Shown here: positions 12,023-26,371 of the stretch, in pieces | How the letters are laid out: the number at the start of each line of letters is the position of its first letter | Numbering within the stretch: position 1 is the stretch's first letter | Program-made: the position numbers and the translations under genes | Assembly (NCBI RefSeq): GCF_024166365.1 | Contig: NC_064831.1 | Span: forward strand, 52,329,768-52,393,767 | From: Elephas maximus indicus | Taxonomy: Eukaryota; Chordata; Mammalia; Proboscidea; Elephantidae | Length of the DNA: 64,000 bases | Reading direction: 5' to 3' | Notes under the pieces: generated by a model | The model's database searches: none | Told to the model about the DNA's origin: nothing | What the model saw: the letters and a program-made list of their open reading frames with translations, nothing else

Positions 12023-13395
12023 CTGAGTGGGCTCTGGCTCGTGGCAAACTTATACGCAAAATGAAACGATGGCCTTTTCTAGAGATTGATCTTTCCTGAA
12101 GACATGTCCAAAGTAAATAAGGTAAAGTCTCATCATCCTCACTTCTAAGGAACATTCTGGTTGTGTTCCTTTACAGCCTGATTTGTTTGTTCTTTTGGCA
12201 ATCCACCAAACCAAAAACCAAACCCACTGCCTTCGAGTCGATTTCAACTCATAGCGACCCTACAGAACAGAGTAGAACTGCCCCATAGAGTTTCCAAGGA
12301 GCGCCTGGAGGATTCGAACTGCTGACCTCTTGGTTAGCAGCCGTAGCACTTAACCACATGCAATCCACAGTATATTCAATATTCTTTGCCAAGACCACAA
12401 TTTGAACACATCAGTTCTTCTGCTGTCTTCCTTTGTATGCCTATGAGGCAATTGAAAAGACCATGGATTGAGTCAAGAGCATCTTACTCATCAGAGTGAC
12501 ACCTTTGCTTTTTAAAACTTTAAAGAGGTCTGTTGCAGCCGATATGCTCAATGAAATACATTGTTTGACTTCTTAACCGCCGTTTCCATGGATGTTGACT
12601 GCTGATCCAAATAGAATGAAATTCTTAACAACTTCAATTTCTCTGCCATGCATCCTGATTTTGTTTATTGGACCAGTTGTGAGGATTTTCCTTTTCTTTA
12701 TGTTCAGGTGTAATCCATATTGAAGACTGTGTCTTTGACCATCAAGAGTAAATGCTTCAATTTGTCTTCATTTTTGGCAAACAAGGTTGTGTCATCTGCA
12801 TACAGTAGGCTTTTAGTGAGCCTTCCTACAATCCTGATGCTGCTTTTTTCTTCATATAGTTTGGCTTCTCAGATTATTTATGCAGTATACAGACTGAATA
12901 AGTAAGGTCAAAGGACACAGCCCTGCTGCACACCTTTTTCAATTTTGACCCTGCCTCTTGACCCTTGTATAGGTTTGGCATGAGCACAATTAAGTGTTCT
13001 GGACTTCCCACTCTTTGTAATGTTTTCCATAATTTATTATGATCCACACAGTTGAATGTTTTTGCATAGTCAATAAAACACAGGTAAACATCTTTCAGAA
13101 TTCTCTGCTTTCGGCCAAAATCCATCTAACAACAGCAACGCTAGCCCTTGTTCTACCTCCTCTTCTGAATCTGGCTTGAACTTGTGGCAGGTTCCTGTTG
13201 ATGCACAGCTGCAGTTGTGTTCGAATTATCTTCAGCAGAATTTTGCTAGCATGTAATATTAATAATATCGTTTGATAATTTCTGCATTCCATTTAATCAC
13301 CTTTCTTTAGACTGGGCACAAGTATAGATCTCTTCCAGTCAGTTGGCCAGGTAGCTATCTTACAAATTTCTTGACATACATGAGTAAGAGCTTCC
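12009..13395 (-). mobile_element. RTE (BovB-like) LINE, 5'-truncated, antisense
   Basis: Minus-strand translation of 12874-13125 gives an RTE reverse transcriptase piece with CFIDYAKTFNCVDHNKLWKT and LIVLMPNLYKGQEAG. The family pattern DYxKAFD is degraded here. Other pieces (RNRNLPQVQARFRRGGRTR-like) lie at 13095-13292. The 3' end is at about 12009. Broken in several frames and split by an AfroSINE. Confidence 0.85.
12207..12357 (-). mobile_element. AfroSINE nested in the RTE LINE
   Basis: Reverse copy lacking the extreme head, flanked by GCAATCCAC repeats that belong to the RTE. Confidence 0.93.
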
Positions 13396-14138
13396 AGCAA
13401 AATTAAAAATAATTTATATAACACTCTAAAATTAAAGCAGACTCACACAGTATTCAGTTAAAGCAATCATTTTATATTTAACTGAATACTGAAGAAAAAG
13501 ATTAAGTTTTCCTTTTCTACTTCAAGATAACATAATAATAATTCCATACACAAGCAAATAACTTTACTGCTATGGCCAGGTCAACCTTGCTAAGAATAAA
13601 CAGAGGCCATGGGAAGTCTCTGAAAGCCTGGAAGAGTGAGGGAAGTTGGAGAGGAGGGAGGAGGGAGGTAAATATTTGTGCCAAACTTTAAAAAAAAAAA
13701 AAAAACCAGGAAGAGAATGACTAATAATTGGAGACAAACAGAGTTACCTCTGCCAACAGAAAAGGCACTAGACCAGTCCCACGATAAAAAAAAAAAAAAA
13801 AAAAAAAAAACACAATAGGTGGCTTTAATCCCATCAAGTCTAAGGTGACCAAAGCGACAGACAAGCAAGGAGTCCTGAAGGATGAAGGGTAAACAATAAA
13901 TGCATTCTGTGCTTCCAAAAAGAAGGTTTCTGGATTTTGATTCCATATGATATTCATTAAAAAGCTGCAGACATTTTTAATAAGCATATACAACCAGAGA
14001 GCTGCATATAAAGTTCCACAGCCAATCTAGAAGAACATTTTAAGAAGTATCCTAAAAGGGTAAGTCCTGAATCGAAACTCATCTAATATGTGTAATAATG
14101 AATCAGAAGACAGAAATGAACGTAAGTCATTAAATTAA

Positions 14139-14308
14139 AACCAAAAAAAACCAAACCCAGTGCCATCGAGTCGATTCTGTCTCATAGAGACCCTATAGGA
14201 CAGAGTAGAACTGCCCCATAGAGTTTCCAAGGAGTGCCTGGCGGATTGGAACTGCTGACCCTTTGGTTAGCAGCTGTAGCACTTAACCACTACGCCACCA
14301 GGGTTTCC
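14139..14308 (-). mobile_element. AfroSINE, full length
   Basis: Reverse copy flanked by TTAAATTA-type duplications. Confidence 0.95.
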
Positions 14309-14761
14309 AGTCCTTAAATTAGCAAATGACAAAGGTGGGCAAAGTTGGAGACATCCAAAAAATACAACAGAAAAAAAAAAAAAAACGGTTGCTAAATTAC
14401 AGAAAACAATCTTCAAAACAAGCAAAGGCAAAGAGCAAGTTAGTATATTTATAAATAAAAATAAAATGGTACTGTCATAATAGGGAAAAACCCTGCCTAA
14501 GTGTCAGAATGGCCTTTAAAAAACTTAAGACGTACAAAATGAACATCAGAAATAAAGTGCTGATGTTAAATACCTCCAAGCCACGAATAATCACTCCGAA
14601 TCTTCACATGTTATCTATACCTTTCTTACAGCCCTTAACATTTAACTTTACGTAAGTTTCTTACCTTCCCAACTTGATTAAACTCCTTAATTATTCTCCA
14701 TAAAGTAAATATTCAATAAATATTGACTTAATTTACTTAAAATGCAAATTATCCTGGGGTA

Positions 14762-14929
14762 CCAAAAACCAAAAATAAACCGCTGCCATCAGGTGAATTA
14801 CAACGCATAGCAACCCTACAGGACAGAGCAGAACTGTCCCATATGCTTTCCAAGGAGCAGCTGGAGGATTTAACTACCAACCTTTTGGTTAGCAGCTGTA
14901 GCTCTTAACCACTGCACCACCAGGGATCC
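14762..14929 (-). mobile_element. AfroSINE, diverged
   Basis: Reverse copy, with many substitutions in the tail. Confidence 0.9.
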
Positions 14930-14940
14930 ATAAAGATAAC

Positions 14941-15031
14941 AGCCTTGGAAACCCTGAGGCAGTTCTACTCTGTTCTATTGGGCTGCTATGAGTCAGAATT
15001 GACTCAATGACGGTAAGTTTTTTTTTTTTTC
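14941..15031 (+). mobile_element. AfroSINE 3' half
   Basis: Starts in AGCCTTGGAAACCCTGAGG and ends in a T-run. It lies head to head with the preceding copy, leaving a short inverted arrangement. Confidence 0.88.
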
Positions 15032-17212
15032 TCCTGACTCCCTGGAGAATGTCCTTAATATAAAACAGAGACTGCTGCAAAACTGTGATTAAAAACAAAT
15101 GAAAATACCGTGCTGTAATCCATGAAATGGCTTTGTTTAATGTAAACTAAGAATACGTAATGCTACATACTTGTTTTTGTTTAAGATTTCCTTGATGTAT
15201 CTATAACATACAATCATTATTTATTTGAAAGTATATCAACATGTTCAAAAACATTGATCTTCAAGAAAGTGAGTTAAAATAAATGACTGAACAGTTACAA
15301 GCATGAATCAAATTATTTTAATGACTAATGTTTTATTAAAGTATACTGAAGAAAATACTGTAGCAATTCATTTCATACGAATCTAGCTATTCGACTCAAA
15401 TTAACCAACCTAGACACCAGTATAGACAGATCTTTGACCTTTTAACAGGAGTTCACAGTGGCTTTGACTTGGGAGGGGAAAGTGGGACAGGGAGAGGGGA
15501 CAAGTGACTCTCACTCCTTCTGCTTTCCTATTAAAACAGGAAGTCTTGGCAAAAAAGAATGTTACCACTGAACTTTCTTTCAACCCATTTCAGGGATCTA
15601 CAATAACGGTGTGCCAGAGTTCCCTAGCAGAATGGTTACCAAAGTACCAGCTTTCAGTTCTAGTTCTAGAAAAGGTGTAAATTTCTAATTTAGAAGGTTT
15701 TTTGAAATGTTATATGAAAAAGTATTTTCGATTTAATTTTGGAAGCATTGCTTTGATAGTAACTGAGCCTAAATACATTACACCAAAGTACTGAACTTTG
15801 CGGTGTTGTTTATTTTACATGATACAGGACAAGCTAATGAGAAATGTGGCCTTCGCTACATCAAGTACTGGCTGGGAGGAAAGGACTGAAGGAAAATATC
15901 CTTCTACAGGTTTAGAACTGCTTAGATACTGCCGTGTTTTATGTATCAAGATAAAGAGCAGAAAGGCCTATTTTTCTTTGCACTCTTAAGCCACCCACCA
16001 CCACCCGCCCCCCAGCTACCTGTAGGACAAGGTAACACATTGCATTTGGATTTTCAACTCTCAGCATGAGGCTAGAACTTCATTTTTCTTGTCATATTTC
16101 ATGACTGTAGCAGTTTGCTCACCAGTACTGACTGAAGAATAAAAAGGAAAAATAAAGGTATATTATCTGACTACCATTTCTCACTAAGAATGCTGGGAAA
16201 CTGGTGGTATAACTTACCTGATGAAGGAGCCCATGCTGCTTTTACCTAGTTCAAATCACAGAAGCTTCAAGTTACATGAGGTTACCTGGTCTAACCATCA
16301 CATTTAGAGATAAGAAACTACTGGTCACTGAGCGGTGACTTGCCAAAAGTCACACAGAGATGGAACTAGATTCCAGGTCTCCCCATTCCTGGTCCTGTGC
16401 TTACTCTCCTTCCTTAAGGTGCTCTGCTCCAACACTATCTGGCAGCTGATAGGGAAGTGGGGGGGGGCCCGGCTGCGGGGTGGAGGAAGGCACAGTTATC
16501 AGCAGGGGCACAGCTCTGAGATAACTCCACCTGGCTCTTGCTCCTGCTAACCACAGACGCCACCCCTTGCATCCAACACATTGCAGCCTCTACGTATTCT
16601 TCATCTGGCAAACACAAGTGAGAGCAGCAGAATTCGGAACTGAAAATTTTCTTGCCGACTTTCCACATCGAATCACTTTGAAAAATAGACAAAGGTTCCA
16701 TATTGCAACAATACTACTTAAACCAAGTTACAAAATATCTGGCATTTCAACATAGCCTTTCAAATATATGTTACTCTTAAAACAATTATATCCTGGAAAC
16801 ACCTCAAGTAGCTAAGGGCTGTGCATTTTATCTCCTCGTACCAGTTTGTGGGGAAGAAACGCCTAGATAAACCTCCCTACCTGCATAGGCAGCAACATAC
16901 CCACCAGGTACTTTTCTGAACCTTTAAAAACCTGACTTACAAACTAGCTGACAGGTAATATAAGTATTGTAAGTATAAATGCAAATAGGAAACTCCAGAA
17001 AATAAGCTAGATAACTGGGATCTTCTAAAAATTAAACACTTATACTCATCCAAAGACCTCACTAAAAGGGTAAAAAGATAACCTACAAACTGGAAAAAAA
17101 AATTTGGCTATGACAAATCCAACAAAGGTCTAACCCTCTAAAATTAACGGGAAAATCCAACACCTCTCCAACAAAAAGACAAATAATTCAATTAAAAAAT
17201 GGGCAAAGGCAC

Positions 17213-17903
17213 TTTGAAATGTGGCATCTGGGGTATTAAATGCTAACAAGCGGCCATCTAAGATCCATCAATTGGTCTCAACCCACCTGGAGCAAAGGAG
17301 AATGAAGAACACCAAGGTCACACGACAACTAAGAGCCCAAGAGACAGAAAGGGCCACATGAACCAGAGACCTACATTATCCTGAGACCAGAAGAACTAGT
17401 CAGTGCCCGGCCACAATCGATGACTGCCCTGACAGGGAGCACAATAGAGAACTCCTGAGGGAGCAGGAGATCTGTGGGATGCAGACCCCAAATTCTCATA
17501 AAAAGACCATACTTAATGGTCTGGCTGTGACTAGAGGAATCCCGGCGGTCACAGTCCCCAAACCTTCTGTTGGCACAGGACGGGAACCATTCCCGAAGAC
17601 AACTCATCAGACATGGAAGGGACTGGACAGTAGGTGGGAGAGAGATGCTGATGAAAAGTGAGCTAATTATATCAGGTGGACACTTGAGACTGTGTTGGCA
17701 TCTCCTGTCTGGAGGGGGATGGGAGGATAGAGAGAGTCGGAGGCCGGCAAAGTTTTCACGAAAGGAGAGACTGGAAGGGCTGACTCATTAGGAAGAGAGC
17801 AAGTGGGAGTAAGGAGTAAGATGTATATTAACTTATATGTGACAGACTGACCTGATTTGTAAACGTTCACTTGAAGCTCAATAAACGTTAATAATATAAA
17901 AAA
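17213..17903 (+). mobile_element. L1 3' UTR inserted into an older L1
   Basis: A 5'-truncated tail of about 690 bp ending in GCTCAATAAACGTTAATAAT plus A-run. It is flanked by GGGCAAAGG on both sides (17202-17210 and 17907-17915), the expected target duplication. Confidence 0.8.
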
Positions 17904-18530
17904 AAGGGCAAAGGATATGAACAGACACTTCACCAAAGAAGACATTCAAGTAGCTAACGAACATGAGGAAATGCTTGGGATCACTAGCCATTAGAGAAAT
18001 GCAAATCAAAACCACAATGAGATACCATCTCACCCCTCCCCCCCACCCATTACTGCCAGGAATCAAAAAAAAAAAAAAAGAGTAACAAATGTTGGAGAGG
18101 CTGCAGGAAGACTGGAACTCTTATGCACTGCTGGTGGGAATGCAAACTGGTAGAATCATTTTGGAAAACAATACAGTGCTTCTTCCTTAAAAAGCTAGAA
18201 ATAGAAATATGATCCAGCAATCCCACTCCTAAAAATATATCCTAGAGAAATGAGAACTGTCACACCAACAGACTTATGCACACTCATGTTCCTTGCAGCA
18301 TTGTTCACAACAGCAAAAAGATGGAAGCAACCTAGGTGCCCATCAACAGATGAATAGATAAACAAACTATGGTACATACACACCACAGAATACTACGCAA
18401 CAATAAAGAACAATGGTGAATCTGCGAAGCATCTCACAATATCAATGAATCTGGAGGGCATTATGCTAAGTGAAATAAAAAAAAATAATAAGTCAATCAC
18501 AAAAGGACAAATACTGTATGAGACCATGGC

Positions 18531-19147
18531 TTAGTCATCTAGTGCCGCTATAACAGAAATACCACAAGTGGATGGTTTTAACAAAGAGAAATTTATTTTC
18601 TCACAGTGCTACGGCTGCTAACCAAAGGGTCGGCCAGGTGCTCCTTGGAAACTCCATGGGGCAGTTCTATAGGCTCGCTATGAGTCGGAATCAACTCGAT
18701 GGCACTGGGTTTGGGACTGGGTAGTTGGCTACAAGTCCAAATTCAAGGCATCGGCTCCAGGAGAAGGCTTTCTTTCTCTGTCAGCTCTGGAGGAAGGCCC
18801 TTGTCATCAATCTTCCCCTGGACTAGGAGCTTCTCTGGACAGGAACCCTGGATGCGCTCTGCTCCCGGCACTGCTTTCTTGGTGGTATGAGGTCACCAAC
18901 TCTCTGCTTGCTTCCCTTTATCTCTTGTAAGATAAAAGGTGGCACAGGCTACACCCCAGGAAAACTTCCTTTGCATTGGACCAGGGATGTGACCCGAGCA
19001 AGGGTGTTACATCTTTAACTACAGGCAGGGTTTATGGTTTATAACACATAGGAAAATCACAAAACAAAACGTAGGACAACCACACGATACTGGGAATCAT
19101 GGCCTAACCAAGTTGACACATATTTTGGGGGGACACAATTCAATCCA
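18531..19147 (-). mobile_element. MaLR/ERVL-type solo LTR, antisense
   Basis: Reverse complement of the same LTR family as 44974-45678: both share the ATTGAAT(T/C)(G/A)TGTCCCCC start and GGGGAAGATTGATGACAAGG. Inserted in the L1 with a GAGACCA-like duplication; contains an AfroSINE piece. Confidence 0.8.
18606..18715 (+). mobile_element. AfroSINE with internal deletion
   Basis: GCTACGGCTGCTAACCAAAG to CAACTCGATGGCACTGGG, missing the first part of the head and a piece of the body. Confidence 0.88.
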
Positions 19148-20219
19148 TGAAAGACCACTTCCATAAAAACTCATGAAAAGGTTAACACACAAAAAAGCAA
19201 CAATCTTTGATGGTAATGGGGTGGGGGGGAGGAAAAAACACTAAATAGGCAATAGATAAGTGGTTTAACTTTGGTGAAGGGAAGACAGTACACAATACTG
19301 GGAAAGCCAGCACAACTTGTACAAGGCAAGGTCATGGAAGCTCTACAGACACATCCAAACTCCCTGAGGGACCGAATTACTGGGTTGAGGGCTGTGGGGA
19401 CCACGGTCTCAGGGAACATCAAGCTCAACTGGCACAACATATTTTATAAAGAAAATGTTCTACATTCTACTTTGGTGAGTAGCATCTGGGATCTTAAAAG
19501 CTAGAGAGCAGCCTTCTAAGATACTCCACTGGTTTTACCCCATCTGGAGCAAGGGAGAATGAAGAATACCAAAGACACAAGGGAAAGATTAGTCCAAAGG
19601 ACTAATGGACCACAAGTACTACAGACTTCACCAGACTGAGTCCAGTACCACTGACTGCAATGACAAGGATCAAAACAGAGGGTCCCGGACAGAGCTGGAG
19701 AAAAATGTAGAACAAAATTCCAACTCACAAAAAAAAGACTGGACTTACTGGTCTGACCGAGACTGTAGAAACCCTGAGAATATAACCCCCAGACATTCTT
19801 TTAGCCCAGTAATGAAGTCACTCCTGAGGTTCACCTTTCAGCCAAAGATTAGACAGGCCCATAAAACAAAATGAGACTAAAGGGTCACACCAGCCCAGGG
19901 ACAAGGCCTAGAAGGCAGGAAGAGACAGGAAAGCTGGTAATAGGGAACCCGAGGTCAAGAAGGAGAGAGTGTTGACATGTCATGGCGTTGGCAACCAATG
20001 TCACAAAACAATACGTGTAGTAACTGTTTAATGAGAAGCTAGTTTGTTCTCCAAACCTTCATCTAAAGTACAATAAAAAATAAATAAATGCAAATAGTTT
20101 TTTTTTCTTTTAAGAAATTTATTTGGAAAATAAGACATATTTAGATATGTTAATTCTACACAAAATTATCACACTATAGAATATGAAAACCCTAAAGTCT
20201 AAAGTTTAGAGGAAACAGC

Positions 20220-20430
20220 AAAACCAAAACCAATCTCACTGACACTGAGTTGATCCCAACTCACAGCAACCTTACAAAACAGAGAAGAACTGCCCCATAG
20301 GGTTTCCAACACTATAAATCTTTATGGAAGCAGACTGCCTCATCTTTCTCCTGCACAGTGGCTGGTGGGTTCAAACTGCTGACCTTCTGGTTAGCAGCTA
20401 AGCACTTAACCATTGTGCCACCAGGGCTCC
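20220..20430 (-). mobile_element. AfroSINE, long variant
   Basis: Reverse copy of about 210 bp with the extra CTATAAATCTTTATGGAAGC block found in the longer subfamily. Confidence 0.9.
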
Positions 20431-21130
20431 TTAGAAGAAACATCACTTACGCTAAGACAAAACAGGCTTTTCCCCATCACTCAGCTCAATTTGTTTATCA
20501 TCAGTATTACTACCAGTATCATTCAACAATACAAAGGACTTTTACTTCAATTATCTCACGAACACACTGGTTGTTATTTCTCCCATTTTACATATCTGGA
20601 GACTGCGGTTTAAGGAATTAGAATGTTTGCCAAAGGTCCCACATCTAGCAAATAATCAGAGTCTCATTTTCCCACAAGAGCAAGAATTGGAGAAAGGGCA
20701 TTCTGCTTAAACCATTTTTAAAAACACATATGAATTTCCTGGCATTAAAAAATTATATCTTTTCTTTAAACGTATAAAAACATAAAGAAAATGATGAAGA
20801 GTTTGCTTCTACAAATTAAAGGCAATATCCACAGGACATTCCTGATTCCAGTCATTCCAATAATTCTATCTTCCTCACTCTACAATTTTTTGTTCATGTG
20901 GTTTGCACTGTGAAAGCCTACACTGGAGTATATGCACAGCAAAATCTTTCTCAAATCATCTTAACACACTATTTTGATTCTAAAAACTATTCCTGAGATC
21001 ATCCAAGCAACGACTGTGCAGTTTTACTGCTGATACTATTCAGTCACCTCTTAAAACATGTTACTCTCTCTCTTAAATTATAAATTTCATAGGTAAAATA
21101 CATTTACTTCAAGTTCTTTTTTATTCCCTA

Positions 21131-21331
21131 CAGCCCTAGTCGCACAATGGCTAAGCACTCAGCTGCTAACCAAAAGCTTGGTGGTTCGAACTCACCCAGC
21201 AGCTTCACAGGAAAAAGAAATAGCTACCTGCTCCCATAAAGATTACAGCCTAGAAAATTCTATGAGGCAGTTCTACTCTGCCACATGTGGTTGCCATGAG
21301 TCAGAAATTGACTCAACGGCACGTAACAACA
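21131..21331 (+). mobile_element. AfroSINE, long variant
   Basis: Contains the CCATAAAGATTACAGCCTAG block and ends in GACTCAACGGCACGTAACAA, a tail close to the RTE 3' end. Confidence 0.9.
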
Positions 21332-21397
21332 AACGCCTTGTTCAACATCCAGTAGGTCTCCTATCAATGTGCAAGAAAATCTCAGTATTCTCCTTAG

Positions 21398-21565
21398 ACC
21401 AGGGTTTCTTACCTGACATTTTGGGCCTGATAATTCTTTGTGTGGGGGCTGATCTGTATGCTGCAGAACGTTCAGCAGTATCCTTGACCTCTACCCATTA
21501 GAGGCCAGTGGCAACCTCTCAAATATATCCTGACATTGCCAAATATCCTCTGGGGGAAAAAAATC
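21398..21565 (+). mobile_element. Charlie-type (MER5A-like) DNA element
   Basis: GGGCCTGATAATTCTTTGTG and CAGCAGTATCCTTGACCTCT are characteristic of MER5A-type hAT-Charlie elements. Confidence 0.75.
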
Positions 21566-22394
21566 ACACCCATCAATACCTTAAACTTCTCAAATACTCC
21601 AATTAAGAAGTATCTACTGAGTTTACCACTTGTTTCCAAAGAATAATAAGATCAGCTACGTGAAATTTACATAAATTCTGCCATTAATCAAGACTTGAAA
21701 ATTCAACTAGAAAAACTGAAAGTGTAAACCTTATTTGCTAACACAAATAGTGTCAACAACACTGATAGATACATCGACTAATGGGATAGAATTGAGGACT
21801 CAAAGTAAATCCATCCATCCATGGGCCACTGATCTTTAACAAAGGTCAAAGTCCACTCAATTGGAAGAAACAATCTCCTTAACAAATGGTGCTGGCAAAA
21901 CTGGATACTCTATCTGCAGAAAATGAATCAGGATTGATACCTCACGCCATGTACGGAAACTAACTCAAAATGGCGTAAAGACTTAAATGTTAAAGCTAAA
22001 ACTATAAAGCTCCTGGAAGACAGCACAGGGTCAAAACTAGGAGACCTGATCTTCGGCATAAATAACCTATCAAACAAAACCAAAAATGCACGAATGGCAG
22101 ATGATAAATTAGATAACTGGGACTCCCTAAAACTTAAATACTTCTGCTCATCAAAAGACTTTACCAAGAGAGTAAAAAGAGAACCTACAGGCTGGGAAAA
22201 ATCCTTGGCGACGACATATCTCATAAGGGTCTAATCTCTTAAACATACAGACAGCTTTAATAACTCAACGACAAAGAGACAAACAAACCAATCAAAAAAT
22301 GGGCAAAGGATATGAACAGACACTTCACCAAAGAGGACATTCATGCAACCAACAGATACATGAAAAGATGCTCTCAATCATGAGTCATTCAAAA

Positions 22395-22446
22395 AAAAAA
22401 AAAAAAAACCAAACCCATTGCCAAGTCGATTCTGACTCAGTGACCC
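22395..22446 (-). mobile_element. AfroSINE tail fragment inside L1
   Basis: A-run, then ACCAAACCCATTGCCAAGTC. A severely 5'-truncated copy inserted at a CATTAG-like site of the L1. Confidence 0.8.
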
Positions 22447-23239
22447 ATTAGCCATTAGAGAGATGCAAACCAACACTACAATGAGATACCATTTCACACC
22501 TGCAAAAATGACAATGATGAAAAAAAACAGAAAATGCTGGTGAGGTTGTGAGGGGACTGGAACTCTTACACATTGCTGATGTAATTGCAAAATGGTACAA
22601 CTGCTATGGAAAACAGTATGGCACTTCCTCAAAAAGCTAGAAATAGAAATACTTTATGATTCAGCAACCCCACTCCTAGGTATATATCCTAGAGATACAG
22701 GAGCAGTTACATGAATAGACATATGCACACCTATGTTCGCTGCAGCATTACTCACAATTGCAAAATGATAGAAACAACCTAAGTGCCCATCAACGGATGA
22801 ATGAGTAAACAAACTGTGGTACGTACATACAATGGAATACTACACAACTATAGAAAATAACGAGGAGTCCATGAAACATCCTATAACATGGATGAATCTG
22901 GAGGATACTATGATGAATGAAATGAGTCAATCACAAAAAGACAAATACTGTATAGTCCCACTATTATAAAAAGTCAAGAATAGATATACACACAGAAAGC
23001 AAAGTTCTTTGATGGTTACCTGGGATGGGAGGGAGAGGAAGGGGGAATCACTTTTTAGAGAGTAGACACTTGTTACTTTCGGTGATGGGAAAGACAATCC
23101 AGATATGGGTGAAGTCAACACAACTTGATGAAGGTAAATAAAGACACTAAGAAGTACATAACAAAAAAAGGGTCAATTTTGGTAAACACTATAGCATACA
23201 CAATTTTGCAACAACAGTAAAAGCAACCCAAAAAATGTG

Positions 23240-23390
23240 TGTGGTTATGTAGGTAGATATGGATGCATATATGTGTACAGAAAGGCATCTGCGAGTAAAT
23301 GCATGTGCATGTGTAGGTGTATGTATACAGGTGTAGGTATATGTATACACACGCTTGTATGTGCTGCATATATATCCACACATATAACAA
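23240..23390. repeat. TGTATG/TATACA-rich simple sequence in L1 3' region
   Basis: Imperfect alternating purine-pyrimidine repeats (GTGTAGGTGTATGTATACAG-like). Confidence 0.7.
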
Positions 23391-24128
23391 ACCACCTGTG
23401 GGTACAGTTATGGAGTCTTCCTAAACATATTCGAACAACTCACTGGATTGGTTTACTGGGTTAAAAGACTTAGGACCATATCTCAGGGGACAACTTAGTC
23501 AACTGGCACAACACAGTTCACAAAGATCACATTCTACATCCTGGTCTGGTGAGTAGCATATGGGGTCTTAAAAGTTTGAGAGCAGCCATCTAAGATACAA
23601 CTGTTGGTCTCTATTCATATGGATCAATGGACAGTGAAGAAAATCAAAGGCTCAAAGAAGAAACTAATCCACAGGACTTGTAGTCCACACGAAACACAAC
23701 CTCTTCTAACCTGAGACCAGAACTAGATGGTGCCCAGCTATCACTACCCATTCTGATCAGGGACACAACAGAAGGTCCCAAGAAGAATGGAAGAAAAATG
23801 TAAAAAAAAAAGAAAAAGGCCAGTCCTACTGGACTGATAGAGACTAGAGGAACCCTCGAGACCATCTCCCTAAGATAACCTCTGAACATGAAATTGAAGC
23901 TCTTTCTGCAGGTCACCTTTCAGCCAAATAATAGATTGGCTTATAAAATAAACCGTATCACCCATGAGTAATGAGCTCCATTAAACAGTGAATTATATGA
24001 GACCAAATGGTCAACATTCACCCAAAAGCCAAAGCGAGGAAGCAAGTAGAGGAAGGGAAGTTAGATCAAAGGACACAGAACAAACAACATGGAAAATAAT
24101 GAGAATGCTAACATACTGTAAAAATTGT

Positions 24129-24769
<641 letters not shown>

Positions 24770-26072
24770 GACCAATGGCATGGAACAATTTGTGTTAAAA
24801 TTGTTAAAGGGAAACCTAATTTGCTGTATAAACCTTCACCTAACACACAACAAAATATTTTAAAAAATAAATAAAAAAGATTTTCAGCATCACGGATGTC
24901 ATAAGTACCACTATTTTATTAAATTAACTTAATACTCCTATATGTTCACTATAAGACAAATTTTTTCAACAATATATTCAAAAACTAGAAACAGTCAACT
25001 AAGATTTTTTGCCTTCTATTTTATCGGGAAATTCACAGCTAAAAAACAATATATATTGAGCAATGACCATAAGAGCTCATGACTCTATTCTAGCTTCCTT
25101 TATGAAAACCAAAAAAATAAAAGGCAGTAAAACTTCACAAAAGCACAGGCATGAGCTGATAAAGTTGGGGGAATCCCCAATCCCACTTTCACTGGATACA
25201 ATGTGTTAACTCACTCGGGCCTATAATAAAGTTGATGTTGGCCACTGGCAGAATACCCTACCCTTAAAAAAGAGGAAATGTTGGCCTTTATCTTGTAACA
25301 TTGCTCTTACAAAATGAAAGAAAACAAAGTCTCCTTTCCTAGATCTCACATAAAATTAGGACATTTTAATTTCATTTGTGAAAAAGTTCAAAATCCTCAG
25401 GTAGTAGACTTTGCAATTTCATAGTAAAAAGATTTACAATTAGAATCACAGAGTTTTGGTACGCCTAGAAGCCCTCTAGATGTTAACTAAGCCAACCTCT
25501 AATTCAAAAGATGAAGAAAAGGAGAAATGAGATTTGGTGGGCAAGGAATCTCTGTCTCTATCCACCATTTCTTTAAGGGGAAAAAAAAAGTCTGAGGTAA
25601 ATAGTACACAGTGTTTTAACATTAAAATTGGGGTGGTGGCTACATGGTAATATTATATTATCCTATATGATTTAACATTTCCAGAATTAGTAACTATTTC
25701 TATTAATTCTTATTTATTTCTATTAAATAAAGCTTAAATTAAAATGAAGAAACTAAGGCCCAATAGGTAAATGGCTTGCCCAGAATCCAGGTTTCCTATA
25801 TAACGGGCCGCTGCTTTTTCAGATTTCAATAATGTGTTCAAACTAGAAGGAATAATTTATATTATTAGACGGTATTCTAAAGAAACAATCTTTGCAGAAC
25901 AGTCAAGCAATTAAATATCTCTTTCTCCACTTGTTTTTCATTTGCATTATACTTAGTGTAGTGAGAATGGGATGTAAAGAAAATATGTGTTGTTGGCGGA
26001 ACCAATCAAAAGAAGAGTAACCTATTAAAAGCTGGTTCCTCCACTACTCCGGACAAGACCCATGGTTTTATT

Positions 26073-26371
26073 ACAGTGTTGCTCAATATAAATACATGAT
26101 CCACATATGTAACTAACAGTATTAAATGTTTTCAAAAGGAAAATGAATTTCAATATATTTGATATAACCCAATACGTTCAAGTATAATTTCAACATTTAA
26201 TCAATACCAAAAAAAAATTCATGAGATACCTTACATTCTTTTCCACGTACTGAGTATTCAGAACCTGGTGCGTATTTCACACAGCATGTCTCAATTTGGA
26301 CTAACCACATTTCAAGTACTCAATAGCCACAGTGGCTAGTGGCTACCCCATTGACAGGGCAGGCCTGTAAC
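26073..26371 (+). mobile_element. Charlie-like (hAT) nonautonomous element
   Basis: Begins CAGTGTTGCTCAATATAAAT and ends with CAATAGCCACAGTGGCTAGT then a GACAGGGCAGG terminus, as in common mammalian hAT-Charlie MER elements. Confidence 0.6.

Larger units (their letters stand above)
16990..20097 (+). mobile_element. L1 LINE 3' part with two nested insertions
   Basis: ORF2 3' end and 3' UTR in sense orientation. Blocks such as CAAAAAGACAAATAATTCAA, GGGCAAAGGATATGAACAGA and CAATCCCACTCCTAAAAATA match mammalian L1. It is interrupted by a second L1 tail (17213-17903) and by an LTR (18531-19147), then resumes to end in CATCTAAAGTACAATAAAAAA. Confidence 0.85.

Noticed and set aside
12874..13125. 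Minus-strand frame as a host gene with a polymerase domain
   Set aside because: It is a broken RTE LINE reverse transcriptase, with a SINE inserted and the 3' end in the expected place.
13095..13995. Minus-strand frames of 90-118 codons near 13.6-14.0 kb
   Set aside because: Driven by long A-runs read as Phe/Lys; no homology recognised.
20800..21120. Possible short gene in AT-rich sequence
   Set aside because: No frame, splice or conservation signal.
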